Position numbers and translations under genes: made by a program
Shown: one piece after another, positions 1-10,211 of the stretch
Numbering within the stretch: the first letter of the stretch is position 1
How the letters are laid out: every line of letters starts with the position of its first letter
NCBI GenBank assembly: GCA_016874235.1
Contig: VGUJ01000011.1
Coordinates: forward strand, 1 to 64,000
Direction of reading: 5' to 3'
DNA: 64,000 nt
Origin: Gammaproteobacteria bacterium
Lineage (GTDB): Bacteria; Pseudomonadota; Gammaproteobacteria; Steroidobacterales; Steroidobacteraceae
The notes under the pieces: generated by a model
What the model was told of the DNA's origin: nothing
The model's database searches: none
Seen by the model: only the letters and a program-made list of their open reading frames with translations

Positions 1-493
1 CGAGCGCCTGCTTCTCGAGGGCGTCGTAATCGATTTCGCCGTTATCGGATCGAATGCCGTACTGCGACGCGTTGAAAATCTTGCCCGAGAAATTGACCTT
101 GGCGCCGTGCGTAAGGTGACCGCCGTGGTCGAGACTCATGCCGAGGATGCTGTCGCCGGGCTTCAGCATGGCGAGGTACACCGCCGCGTTCGCCTGCGAA
201 CCTGAGTGCGGCTGTACGTTGGCGTAATCGGCACCGAAGAGCTGCTTCGCACGATCGATGGCGAGTTGCTCAGCGACATCGACAAACTCACATCCGCCGT
301 AATAGCGCTTGCCGGGATACCCTTCGGCGTATTTGTTGGTGAGCACCGAGCCTTGAGCCTCGAGCACACGAGGGCTCGCGTAGTTCTCCGAAGCGATGAG
401 TTCAATGTGATCTTCTTGCCGGACGCGTTCCGCACTCATCGATCGGGCGAGTTCGGGATCGAATTCTGCGATGGTCATGCGACTCGAATACAT
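1..493 (-). CDS. glyA: Serine hydroxymethyltransferase, N-terminal part (runs off window)
   Basis: PLP enzyme that interconverts serine and glycine and charges tetrahydrofolate with a one-carbon unit in the cytoplasm. The visible 164 residues carry family hallmarks in order: [14 protein letters not shown], the [15 protein letters not shown] block, the [19 protein letters not shown] segment and HGGHLTHG. The catalytic lysine and C-terminal domain lie outside the window. The start at 493 (MYSSRM) aligns with the E. coli start (MLKREM); a second ATG at 478 gives MTIAEF and cannot be excluded. A TAGAAT hexamer at 539-544 is a plausible -10 box and includes the stop codon of the deacetylase gene upstream. 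Identification is certain; only the exact start is open. Confidence 0.96.
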   Translation of the reverse strand, partial: MYSSRMTIAEFDPELARSMSAERVRQEDHIELIASENYASPRVLEAQGSVLTNKYAEGYPGKRYYGGCEFVDVAEQLAIDRAKQLFGADYANVQPHSGSQANAAVYLAMLKPGDSILGMSLDHGGHLTHGAKVNFSGKIFNASQYGIRSDNGEIDYDALEKQAL

Positions 494-541
494 CGGCGGG
501 GCCTCGGGCTGTTAAAGATCGGCAACGGAAGGCCCGGTATT

Positions 542-1483
542 CTAGCCGAACAGCCCCTCGACCACGGCGTTCCAGCCTACCGCAATATTTTGCCGGTTGT
601 ATCCACCGCCGCCCGTGGCGAGCACGCGCCCATGCCCAAGTCGCTCGGCGAGCTTCGTGAGATCGCGTGCCGCCCTCCCATGCGCCTCGGATGACAGCGC
701 CAGATGCGTCAGCGGATCACCCGCGATGCTGTCGGCCCCACACTGCAGCAGCAAGAACTCGGGCTCGAAACTTTCCAAATGACGCAAGATTTGGGCCCAG
801 GCCGGGGCGAAGGCGACATCGTCTGAACCCGGTGCGAGCGGCACATTGAGCTTGGTACCCGCCGCCTCGCCCTTGCCACGCTCATCGGTACTGCCCGTAC
901 CCGGGTATAAAAATCGTCCGTCTTCGTGGATGTCGGCAAAGATGACTTGCGGATCGTCCTCGAAGCCGTAGAAGACGCCATCGCCGTGATGCGCGTCGAT
1001 GTCGATGTAGGCGATGCGCGAGAGTCCGTAGGTTTTGCGCAGCCACTCAATGGCGATGCCGCAATCGTTGAGCGCGCAAAAACCCGCAGCGCCCTCTCGC
1101 CCGGCGTGGTGAAGCCCCGCGATGGGCACGAAGGCGCGCCGGGCCCTGCCCGTCATGATGGCGGCGGCGGCCTCGAGCGTACCCCCGACGACGTCGGAGG
1201 CGGCCTCGAACACGCCCGAGAACACCGGGGTGTCGCCACCATCCAGATAACCGAAGCCCGCCTGTGAGCGGCCGCGAAGAAAATCGACGTACTGTCGGGT
1301 GTGGAAAAGTTCGAGCTCCTCGAGCGTCGCCATGCGCGTGTCTTCGACGTGGCAACGCCTCGCGAGCCCTCGAGCCTCGAACTCGCGGTAAAAAGCGGCG
1401 TGACGGTCCGGACCCCAAGGGTGGCCGTTGCCGAAACCGTAGCGGGCGAGCCGCTCACCGGCGATGACGAGCACTTCGGACAT
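542..1483 (-). CDS. Histone deacetylase family hydrolase (AcuC/APAH-like)
   Basis: Zn-dependent arginase/deacetylase-fold hydrolase of 313 residues, the usual length of bacterial class II-like members. Visible catalytic features are the His pair H125-H126 in [10 protein letters not shown], the [10 protein letters not shown] block supplying metal ligands D163 and H165, the third ligand D256 in DSIAGDPL, and transition-state Tyr295 in ATGGGGYN. Members remove acetyl groups from lysines, polyamines or acetylated small molecules; the sequence does not show which substrate applies here. It lies between divergent ettA and co-directional glyA, 48 bp upstream of glyA, so co-transcription with glyA is possible. 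The ATG at 1483 is preceded by a G-rich stretch that may serve as ribosome site. Confidence 0.9.
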   Translation of the reverse strand: MSEVLVIAGERLARYGFGNGHPWGPDRHAAFYREFEARGLARRCHVEDTRMATLEELELFHTRQYVDFLRGRSQAGFGYLDGGDTPVFSGVFEAASDVVGGTLEAAAAIMTGRARRAFVPIAGLHHAGREGAAGFCALNDCGIAIEWLRKTYGLSRIAYIDIDAHHGDGVFYGFEDDPQVIFADIHEDGRFLYPGTGSTDERGKGEAAGTKLNVPLAPGSDDVAFAPAWAQILRHLESFEPEFLLLQCGADSIAGDPLTHLALSSEAHGRAARDLTKLAERLGHGRVLATGGGGYNRQNIAVGWNAVVEGLFG

Positions 1484-1510
1484 GACCCCCGCCTGCCCCG
1501 AACTTTCGAT

Positions 1511-1564
1511 GCGCCGGAGCCTAGCACAGGCGATAATGCGGGCTCTTTTTTAAGCCTCCGGCGC
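1511..1564 (+). promoter_or_regulatory. Inverted repeat and possible -10 box in the ettA leader
   Basis: Perfect 9-bp inverted repeat GCGCCGGAG (1511-1519) / CTCCGGCGC (1556-1564) flanks a GATAAT hexamer at 1532-1537, which resembles a -10 box for ettA. No convincing -35 is visible. The right arm ends 15 bp before the ettA ATG, so the repeat could fold in the mRNA or bind a regulator. Function is inferred from position only. Confidence 0.35.
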
Positions 1565-1579
1565 CCCCAGATACCTAAC

Positions 1580-3253
<1,674 letters not shown>

Positions 3254-3284
3254 ATTTCTGGATTATTTCTTTGAGGGGGCTAAA

Positions 3285-5201
3285 GTGAAAAGCTGGACCA
3301 GGTTCGTAATCATTGCCGTCTCTTTGCTCACGTCCGCTGCCGACGCGCAGCCGACGCCGGCACCTGCGACACCCATTGCCCTTGAGGCGCTTTTCCGAGA
3401 GCCGGAGTTCCGGCAAGTGACCCTCTCGCCGGACGGCCAGCATATTGCAGTGACTCTGCCCGAGGGCGACCGGACGGTGCTCGTCGTACTCAAAATCGGC
3501 ACCAAAAAGCCGCTCTCGCGTTGGGACTTCGGTCCGACGCAGCACATTGGCAATGTGTACTGGGTCAACAACCAGCGCATCCTCTTCGGAGTCTCCGAGA
3601 AAAAAGGCAGCCTCGACTCCCGTCAACCCACCCCTGATCTCTATGCGTCGGATATCGATGGTTCCAAGCGCATCGAAATACCGAACGGGAACACCTACCA
3701 GATCCTCGGCCGAACCAAGGACGACCCGAACGTTTTGTGGGCCCAGCGCTCGATCGAGCAAGCCTTCCTGTTCAAGCTCGACACGCGCGATGGACGAGCG
3801 AATACTGTGGCCTCGGCACCGCTCGAGTTCGGCAGCTTCCTTCTCGATCATGACGAGCAGGTTCGCTACGCCATCGGCCGAGTCAAAAACAACGTGCTGC
3901 GTACCCTTCAAAGACAGGGCGATAACTGGGTCACTCTCAGCGAGATGGAGCTCGGTGGTGATGATTTCCTGATGCCGATCGCCTTTGATGCCGACAATCG
4001 TCGCGTGTTCATGATGAGCAGCGAAAAAGGCGCGCCGAGAAAAGTCATCCTCAAAGATCCGCAAACCGGCGCGACCGAGGTCGTGAGCGAAAACGCCATC
4101 TCCGACCCCACCGAGCAAATCATGAGCGGTGACGAGCGGCATATGCTCGCCGTGGAGTACCAACCGGATCGATACACCGTCGATGTCATCAATTTGACTC
4201 ATCCGGAAGGTCGCGCGATCGCGGGCCTCATCAAGGCTTTCCCTAAACATTCTTTGGCTTTCGGAAATTCTTCGAGCGACGGTCGCTTGAGAATCTTCCG
4301 CGCCTTCAACGATACCGATCCGGGCGCGTATTACCTCTTCGATCTTCAGAAGGGCACGGCGACCTTCCTGTTGTCCTCGCGTCCGTGGTTGTCGCCCGAG
4401 TCCATGGCAACTTCGCGACCGATCAGCTTCAAGGCTCGGGACGGACTCGCCTTGCATGGCTACCTCACGACTCCGCGTGGCACCCAGGGTCGCTCACCGA
4501 TGGTGGTGCTGGTTCACGGCGGACCGCACGGACCTCGCGATAGCTGGGGGTTCGACCCGGAAGTTCAGGCTTTGGCCACACGGGGCTACGCCGTGCTGCA
4601 AATCAACTTTCGCGGATCAGGTGGCTACGGCCAAGCCTTCGAGCGTGCGGGCTACCGGCTGTGGGGCACCACCATGCAAGACGATTTGACGGACGGCGTG
4701 CGCTGGGCCGTCGAACAAGGGGTCGCCGACCAGGACCGCGTGTGCATCTATGGTGGCAGCTACGGTGGCTACGCCGCATTGATGAGTCCGGTGCGCGAAC
4801 AGAGTCTCTACCGCTGCGCCATTGGCTACGTCGGCGTCTACAGCATGCCGATGATGCTCGAGAAGGGTGATATCCCGAGATCTCCTTCAGGACGAAATTT
4901 CTTGAAGCGCGTACTCCCGGAGAGTGAGGACGAACAGAGAGCGCAATCACCGGCCTTCAATGTCGACAAGATCAACATCCCCGTCATGCTCGTTCATGGC
5001 GCCAAAGATCAGCGAGTGCCCATCGAGCAGATGGAGTTCCTGATCAGCCAGATGAAAAAGTCGGGAAAGAAACCGGAACTGGTCCTTGTGAAACCCAAAG
5101 AAGGTCACGGCTTCCAAATCCCGGAGAACAATGTCGAGCTCTACACCAAGATGCTCGATTTCCTCGATCGACATCTCGCGCCCCGAAATCCGTCGCCCTG
5201 A
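3285..5201 (+). CDS. Secreted S9 (prolyl oligopeptidase) family serine peptidase
   Basis: Predicted periplasmic or secreted oligopeptidase of 638 residues. An N-terminal signal peptide (MKSWTRFVIIAVSLLTSAADA) of about 21 residues precedes a beta-propeller region and a C-terminal alpha/beta-hydrolase domain. The triad can be placed: nucleophile Ser492 in GGSYGGYA, Asp575 in VHGAKDQRVP and His608 in EGHGF. The start is a GTG at 3285 with a good ribosome site (GAGGGGG, 3273-3279). Members of this clan (DPP4-like, acylaminoacyl peptidase-like) cleave short peptides. It is followed after 15 bp by the TPR-sulfotransferase in the same direction, so the two probably share a transcript. Exact specificity is unknown. 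Confidence 0.93.
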   Translation: MKSWTRFVIIAVSLLTSAADAQPTPAPATPIALEALFREPEFRQVTLSPDGQHIAVTLPEGDRTVLVVLKIGTKKPLSRWDFGPTQHIGNVYWVNNQRILFGVSEKKGSLDSRQPTPDLYASDIDGSKRIEIPNGNTYQILGRTKDDPNVLWAQRSIEQAFLFKLDTRDGRANTVASAPLEFGSFLLDHDEQVRYAIGRVKNNVLRTLQRQGDNWVTLSEMELGGDDFLMPIAFDADNRRVFMMSSEKGAPRKVILKDPQTGATEVVSENAISDPTEQIMSGDERHMLAVEYQPDRYTVDVINLTHPEGRAIAGLIKAFPKHSLAFGNSSSDGRLRIFRAFNDTDPGAYYLFDLQKGTATFLLSSRPWLSPESMATSRPISFKARDGLALHGYLTTPRGTQGRSPMVVLVHGGPHGPRDSWGFDPEVQALATRGYAVLQINFRGSGGYGQAFERAGYRLWGTTMQDDLTDGVRWAVEQGVADQDRVCIYGGSYGGYAALMSPVREQSLYRCAIGYVGVYSMPMMLEKGDIPRSPSGRNFLKRVLPESEDEQRAQSPAFNVDKINIPVMLVHGAKDQRVPIEQMEFLISQMKKSGKKPELVLVKPKEGHGFQIPENNVELYTKMLDFLDRHLAPRNPSP

Positions 5202-5216
5202 CGATCCGTTAGCGAC

Positions 5217-6752
5217 ATGCTCGAGAGCGATATCGACAAGGCGGAGCGTCTGATCTCCCAAGGCGAGATCGAGGCGGCGGCCGGGGTCATTCGTCCTGTG
5301 CTCTCGAAGAATTTCGAAGACACGATGGGCTTGTTGCTCGCGGCCGATGTCGAAATGGGACGCGAGCGCAACGACAGTGCGAGAGGGTTCGTCGGCAAAG
5401 CGCTCTCTTCGAACCTCGACGGGCCGCGCACCGCACTCAAGCTGCTGCAAGTACTCGCCCGACTCAGCGAGTCCGGACTGATGATCGAGATCAGTCGGCA
5501 GATCGCACCGCGTCAGTGGGACTCGGCGATGTCCTTGAGCCACGTTTCCCAGCTCTTGATGAGCGTCGGCGCCTTCGATGCAGCCCTCATCTTCGCCGAG
5601 GCCGCTGTCGCCCGCGATGCGAAGTTCCAGCCCGGTCTCTATAGCCTCGCCACGCTCAAGACCTTTTTCGGCGAGCATCAGGAGGCGGCGGAACTTTGTC
5701 GTCAATGTTTGACCCTGCTGCCGGATGATCCAAGTTCGTATTGGCTGCTCTCACGCCTCCGTCAACCCGGCGCGAGTGATCGCATCGATCGCCTGAAGCC
5801 TCTGCTCGCGGCTGCGCAGTCTCCCGAAGATCGGGCCTGGCTTGCCTATGCGCTACACAACGAGCTTCATGATCAAGGCGATGCCGATGCGTCCTGGAGC
5901 GCACTTGCGGCGGCCTGCGACGCAAAACGAACCAAAGCCCAATCGCTGATCGAGAAGCAGAACGAAATTTTTGACGCGTTACGAGAAGCTGAAGATTGGA
6001 ATAGTGATCGCGCAGGCCACGCCTCGTCAGAACTCCGGGCGATTTTCGTGATCGGACTGCACCGCTCGGGGACGACGCTTGCCGAGCAGATTCTGGCAGG
6101 CCACTCCAAGGTGGCGAGCGGCGGCGAAACCTACGACCTTCGTGCCCAGCTCCGCCGCGTCAGCTCGCTGCATTTTCGGCACGAACTCGACACGCGCCTG
6201 ATCGGTCGGCGGCACGAACTCGATTACGCGGCACTCGGCGAGCATTATCTGAGAGGGATGTCGTGGCGTGCCGCGGGAAAACCCTGCGTCACCGACAAAC
6301 TGCCCTCGAATTATTTCAATGTGGGGTTCATCGCTCGCGCTCTGCCAGAGAGCCGATTCATCCATCTCGTCCGAGACCCCATCGACGTCGGATTTTCGAG
6401 CCTTCGCACGCTGTTCTCCCACGCTGCGCCCTACTCTTATGCGCAAAAGGATTTCATCGCACACCATCATCGGTATCGCGAACTCATGTCGGCATGGCAT
6501 GCGCGTCTGCCGGGACGCATCATGGATGTACGCTACGACGATTTAGTTCGTGAACCGGAATCAATGGCAAGACAGATGGCCGAGTTCGTCGGGCTCGATT
6601 TCGAGCCGGGGATGATCCAGCTCAAAACGCGCACAGGCGCAGTAGCGACAGCCAGTAGCGTCATGATGCGCGACGGGATCCGCAAGGATCGCGGTAAAAT
6701 CTGGAAGCCGTACGAGCGGCATCTCGCTCCGCTCATCGAAGCGTTTACTTGA
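5217..6752 (+). CDS. TPR repeat-containing sulfotransferase family protein
   Basis: 511-residue protein with TPR-like helical repeats in about the first 250 residues and a PAPS-dependent sulfotransferase domain behind them. The 5'-phosphosulfate loop is FVIGLHRSGTT (277-287) and the 3'-phosphate region is FIHLVRDPIDVGFSSL (381-396), with R386 and S394 as candidate contacts. DKLPSNYFNVG (360-370) is another family signature. The architecture suggests that the TPR part recruits a protein or peptide acceptor to the sulfotransferase domain, but the acceptor is not known. No signal peptide, hence cytoplasmic. It ends in an 8-bp convergent overlap with the secreted small-protein gene. It shares the TPR-plus-modifier layout with the hydroxylase at 7289-8485. 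Confidence 0.9.
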   Translation: MLESDIDKAERLISQGEIEAAAGVIRPVLSKNFEDTMGLLLAADVEMGRERNDSARGFVGKALSSNLDGPRTALKLLQVLARLSESGLMIEISRQIAPRQWDSAMSLSHVSQLLMSVGAFDAALIFAEAAVARDAKFQPGLYSLATLKTFFGEHQEAAELCRQCLTLLPDDPSSYWLLSRLRQPGASDRIDRLKPLLAAAQSPEDRAWLAYALHNELHDQGDADASWSALAAACDAKRTKAQSLIEKQNEIFDALREAEDWNSDRAGHASSELRAIFVIGLHRSGTTLAEQILAGHSKVASGGETYDLRAQLRRVSSLHFRHELDTRLIGRRHELDYAALGEHYLRGMSWRAAGKPCVTDKLPSNYFNVGFIARALPESRFIHLVRDPIDVGFSSLRTLFSHAAPYSYAQKDFIAHHHRYRELMSAWHARLPGRIMDVRYDDLVREPESMARQMAEFVGLDFEPGMIQLKTRTGAVATASSVMMRDGIRKDRGKIWKPYERHLAPLIEAFT

Positions 6753-7266
6753 TCCGCTTCACTCCGATCCAACGACCACTCTCAACGAGCCTCATTCGGT
6801 CGAGGCCAAAAGCCTCACGAGTGATGATCACACGCGTGTCCGCACCTTTAAACGCGTAGTTCCCGTCCATCCGTTGCTGCCAGACTTGGCCATTTTCCAT
6901 CGTGAAGATCGTACGGCCCGTCCAACCGGTAAAAGGGGGAAGAATGCGTGTGTTGATTTCGCTCTTCTCGGAAAGCGGTGTCAACGGGGTCGGTAGAGCG
7001 GCTGGCTGCGGTGACGCGACTGGCGCCACTGAGGCGATCGGCGCCGATGAGACGACCGGAGCTGGCGAACCAGGGACCATCGGCGCCCCGGCGTTGATCC
7101 ACTCGATGAGCGCTTCGCGCTCGGCGCCGGTCAGCTTATCGAGCCCTGCGGCGCGATAGACCTCGGGTGGTATCGAGGAGGGTGCCGGTTGCGCCGCGAC
7201 ATCGAGCGGCAAGAGCCAGCACGCAATACCCAGCACGGCGATGCGCATGAACGTCGAATACCACAT
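6745..7266 (-). CDS. Small secreted protein of unknown function
   Basis: 173-residue product not assignable to a characterised family. A signal peptide (MWYSTFMRIAVLGIACWL and on to VAAQ) is followed by a short helical motif (YRAAGLDKLTGAEREAL), an Ala/Pro/Val-rich linker at roughly residues 65-100 and a C-terminal beta-rich region with GWTGRTIF, NGQVWQQ and GRWIGVKRIK that could be a small SH3-like barrel. The start at 7266 was chosen because GGAGGT sits at the right distance (7274-7280, complementary strand); an upstream in-frame start at 7287 lies beyond this site. It is 22 bp downstream of the TPR-hydroxylase gene and likely co-transcribed with it, which makes it a possible client or partner. 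Confidence 0.75.
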   Translation of the reverse strand: MWYSTFMRIAVLGIACWLLPLDVAAQPAPSSIPPEVYRAAGLDKLTGAEREALIEWINAGAPMVPGSPAPVVSSAPIASVAPVASPQPAALPTPLTPLSEKSEINTRILPPFTGWTGRTIFTMENGQVWQQRMDGNYAFKGADTRVIITREAFGLDRMRLVESGRWIGVKRIK

Positions 7267-7288
7267 CCGCTTTACCTCCAATGACACA

Positions 7289-8485
7289 TCAAGAATTGAG
7301 CAGCTCTTTTTCGAACTCGGCCGCTCTGAACAAAACGACTCGGAAGGCCTCGCGCTCGGCGATGGATAACTCGGGATTCCAGACGTCGAAAATCAGCACG
7401 ACTCGCGTCTGCTCGCTGCCGTTCCAGGCCTCGTGATCGAAGGTGTCGTCGAACATCATCAACTTCCCCTCCTCCCAGCTGCGCTTCTCGTCGCCGACCC
7501 GCAGATAGCCGCAGTTGGGCGGCACGACCAAGGGAAGATGCACGACCAAACGTCCGTTGACACTGCCTCGGTGCGCGGGGATGAGAGTCTTGGGTTGCAG
7601 GACCGAGAACATGATCTCGGGGCCGTATCCCGGCACGTCATGCAGATCGGGAATGGCCGTCAAGGTTTCGAGCGTTTTGGGACAGCGCGCGCACGCCTCC
7701 GCTTCGAACTTGCCGTGACGTGCCAGATGCAACGTCGACCAATCGGTCGAGCCGTTCAAGGTGTTCCAGATGCGCGCTTCTTCGGAGCCCTCGGCGTACT
7801 GCACATAGGGTTTGAAGCCCTTGTTTTCGGAGAGCGCCGCACGCAATTCCTCGCGAATGACGTCGGTGTGACGCTCGACCGAGTCGATCCACGAAAACTG
7901 TTCTCGCTCGAAAAACTGGCGAGGGGTCATGCCCGGCACGTAAAAGAGACCCGGACGCCAACGCGGATGCTCGTAACGCAGAGGCTTGATGCCTGCGAAC
8001 ATCTCCGCTGCGTGATAGAGACGCGCAATCGACGCTTCGCCATGCTTGCGCGCAACCGAAGCCAGCTCGGCCGACAACGCCCCGAAAATCTCGCCGCCGA
8101 GAAATCGAGCACCGTGCGTCAAGAGATTTCGAACATCGGGCGGGATGCTCGCCGGAGGGGTGCCGCTCATCAATCGATCGGCGCGCAAGTACGCCCCCGC
8201 GGCGGGAGATCGCAAGCCCATGCGCTCGTTCACCACGCCGCGATAAAGCCAAGCGTGGACGAAGTTCGGCTCGAGACGACAGGCCTCGGCGAGCGACTCA
8301 CGACAGTCCTCGAGTCGACCCTGCTCGTACAGCGCCATCGAGAGGCCAAATCGATCTTGAGGGTCGACGGATCCTGCCGCAATCAATTCTTTGAAGAGCG
8401 CCTCGGATTTCGGGAAGTCGCGCTGCCGCAGGCAGTCGAAGGCTGCATCGCGATGGGCGGACTGTGATCCCGCGTCTTTCTGCAT
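7289..8485 (-). CDS. TPR-containing aspartyl/asparaginyl beta-hydroxylase family protein
   Basis: 398-residue protein with N-terminal TPR-like helices (about 10-110) and a C-terminal AspH-type 2-oxoglutarate/Fe(II) hydroxylase domain. Expected active-site residues are present: Fe ligand His305 in PAHRGSVNGR, second ligand His351 in DDTFDHEAWN, and Arg361 for the 2OG carboxylate. This two-histidine arrangement without a carboxylate ligand is typical of AspH. Characterised relatives hydroxylate Asp/Asn side chains or modify lipid A and small peptides; the substrate here is unknown. It is read together with the small secreted protein and is divergent (77 bp) from the second oxygenase-like gene. 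Confidence 0.88.
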   Translation of the reverse strand: MQKDAGSQSAHRDAAFDCLRQRDFPKSEALFKELIAAGSVDPQDRFGLSMALYEQGRLEDCRESLAEACRLEPNFVHAWLYRGVVNERMGLRSPAAGAYLRADRLMSGTPPASIPPDVRNLLTHGARFLGGEIFGALSAELASVARKHGEASIARLYHAAEMFAGIKPLRYEHPRWRPGLFYVPGMTPRQFFEREQFSWIDSVERHTDVIREELRAALSENKGFKPYVQYAEGSEEARIWNTLNGSTDWSTLHLARHGKFEAEACARCPKTLETLTAIPDLHDVPGYGPEIMFSVLQPKTLIPAHRGSVNGRLVVHLPLVVPPNCGYLRVGDEKRSWEEGKLMMFDDTFDHEAWNGSEQTRVVLIFDVWNPELSIAEREAFRVVLFRAAEFEKELLNS

Positions 8486-8562
8486 GGTCGAGTTCCCCGG
8501 TTGTTGCCCGGCAGAGGAGCGGTTAAGCTGCCCGGCGTTCGCCCCTTCGCCTGAGCAAAAAG

Positions 8563-9258
8563 ATGACGACGCCCAATCTTAGCATCGAACCGTTTTTCGC
8601 CGTTCCGCTCGCCTCGGTCATCCACCCGGATCCTGCGTCGCTCAACGCGCGTCTTCGGGAGTACATCCTCGCCGAAGAAGCCAAGGGCGAAGAGCGCGCC
8701 AATCGCCAGCCCATGGTCAATCGCAGCAAGCAACTCTTCGAGAGCCACTTCCAGCTTTTTGCAGCCGAGAATGCGGCGGTCCAGGAGTTGCGCGTGTTCT
8801 GCTATCAGCAGCTCTATCAGGCCATCGGACAACTCAACGGCTATACCGTCGATATGCTGAAGAACCTGCACATCGGTGTCGAGTCGTGGTTCCACGTCAC
8901 ACGACGCGGGGGTTATTTCCCGATGCATAACCACGCGCTGCACAGCTGGTCAGGAATCTATTGCGTCGATCCAGGGCAAGACGCCGCGGACGAGGCCGGC
9001 AGCGGCGTGCTCAGTTTCCTCAACCCGTTTGCGATGAGCACCATGTTCATCGACATGGCCGTCGTACGCATGATGGGCGGGTACAACTACGGCCCTCGCG
9101 AGATCAAACTCAAGCCCGGGCAGCTGCTGCTGTTCCCGTCGTGGCTCCTGCACGAAGTTCGGCCCTACAACGCGGACGGTGAACGTCTCACCATCGCCTT
9201 CAACGCCAAGTTCAAGTTGGCCGGCGCCGTGCCCGATCAGGTACCGGTCAACAACTGA
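8563..9258 (+). CDS. Putative 2OG-Fe(II) oxygenase (TIGR02466/PF13759-like)
   Basis: 231-residue cytoplasmic protein resembling the TIGR02466 group of putative 2OG-Fe(II) dioxygenases. The core shows HNHALHSWSGIYCV with candidate ligands His122/His124, the distal His197 in FPSWLLHEVRPY and Arg208 in GERLTIAFN for 2OG. Family members are uncharacterised and often lie beside sulfotransferase and TonB-receptor genes. No strong ribosome site is visible before the ATG at 8563. It overlaps the convergent methyltransferase by 11 bp. Assignment to the fold is good; enzymatic activity is inferred. Confidence 0.82.
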   Translation: MTTPNLSIEPFFAVPLASVIHPDPASLNARLREYILAEEAKGEERANRQPMVNRSKQLFESHFQLFAAENAAVQELRVFCYQQLYQAIGQLNGYTVDMLKNLHIGVESWFHVTRRGGYFPMHNHALHSWSGIYCVDPGQDAADEAGSGVLSFLNPFAMSTMFIDMAVVRMMGGYNYGPREIKLKPGQLLLFPSWLLHEVRPYNADGERLTIAFNAKFKLAGAVPDQVPVNN

Positions 9259-10195
9259 TCGGCTTTTTCCAAAGCAGGATCCAACCGACGAGATTGCCGT
9301 CGTGGCGTTGCTCTTCGCGGGGCGCCACGGTCAGGCCGGCCTGTGAGGCGATCGACTCGAGCGTCGCGACCTTCTCGGGCGAGCATGCGTGCGCCAACAG
9401 ATCTTGCATCCGTACCACGGCGGCTCGCAGCGCCCGTCGCTTCGCATCGATTTCTGCACCCACGAACTGGGGCGATGCGCGTCGGCGAAGATCGAGGAGA
9501 TTCTGGACGGCTGCGACCGTGACGTTGAGCACGTGACTCTCCGGGACGCGGCGCAGCTCGCCGGTCATCGCCCTGCCCGCCTCTTCGAGTTTGGCGAACG
9601 CCCGCTCGACCGCGGCGGATTTGATCCGCTCCATGTGTACGAAACGCTCGAGTTTCTCGAAGACCTCGAGCTCTTCGAGGATCCATTCCGCATGGGTCGT
9701 CGATTGGCGTGCGGTCTCGACGACGATCGAGCGCTCGTGATGCACCACGAAACGCGCCGCGCCCGACGGCTTTAAGACTCGCGCCACCTCGGCAATGCTG
9801 CGCGTGGGATCGCCATACTCCAAGGCGAACTGTCCCGTGACGGCATCAAACAATTCGCTCGAGAATGCGAGCTTTTCGGTGGGCATCCGAGGATGAAACG
9901 TGATCCCCGAATAGCGCTCGACGCCGCCCGGCACGTATCGCGGCGGATCGATGACGCCACGGTCTGCACCATGGAGCCGAAATTTCAAATCGTCGGACTC
10001 TGACACGTTCTTCGCAATTAGCGGGATCGGTCCGTTGCCGGTGCCCACATCGAGAATGACTGCGCCCTGATCGAGCGTCGCGAAAAATGTCCGCCAGCCC
10101 TGTTCAAGCTCGAGATCGTAAGTCCCGTCCGCATTGGTGGGGCACGATGCAATCGTGCCCGTCTGCAGGAATTGATCCCAGTGGTCCGAGGACAT
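9248..10195 (-). CDS. Class I SAM-dependent methyltransferase (paralog 1)
   Basis: 315-residue protein with a Rossmann-type methyltransferase domain: motif I VILDVGTGNGP (around 45-55) and the later FALEYGDPTRS and RVLKPSGAARFVVHH blocks. About 150 further residues with helical, Arg/Glu-rich character follow the domain and may bind the acceptor. The ATG at 10195 has GGAGGT close upstream. It starts 16 bp after the stop of paralog 2, so both are probably translated from one message. The shared QF-x-EY and VVHH positions show that the two are duplicates. The substrate cannot be inferred; position beside oxygenase and sulfotransferase genes suggests modification of a protein, peptide or secondary metabolite. 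Confidence 0.85.
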   Translation of the reverse strand: MSSDHWDQFLQTGTIASCPTNADGTYDLELEQGWRTFFATLDQGAVILDVGTGNGPIPLIAKNVSESDDLKFRLHGADRGVIDPPRYVPGGVERYSGITFHPRMPTEKLAFSSELFDAVTGQFALEYGDPTRSIAEVARVLKPSGAARFVVHHERSIVVETARQSTTHAEWILEELEVFEKLERFVHMERIKSAAVERAFAKLEEAGRAMTGELRRVPESHVLNVTVAAVQNLLDLRRRASPQFVGAEIDAKRRALRAAVVRMQDLLAHACSPEKVATLESIASQAGLTVAPREEQRHDGNLVGWILLWKKPISC

Positions 10196-10211
10196 CAGAC
10201 CTCCACGCCGA

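Noticed and set aside
898-912. TACCCGGGTA palindrome resembling the CGGGTA element
   Set aside because: Lies inside the deacetylase coding sequence, has no three-base centre and no promoter context.
1301-1579. N-terminal extension of EttA
   Set aside because: Overlaps the deacetylase gene antisense; family similarity begins exactly at MAQYIYTM (1580).
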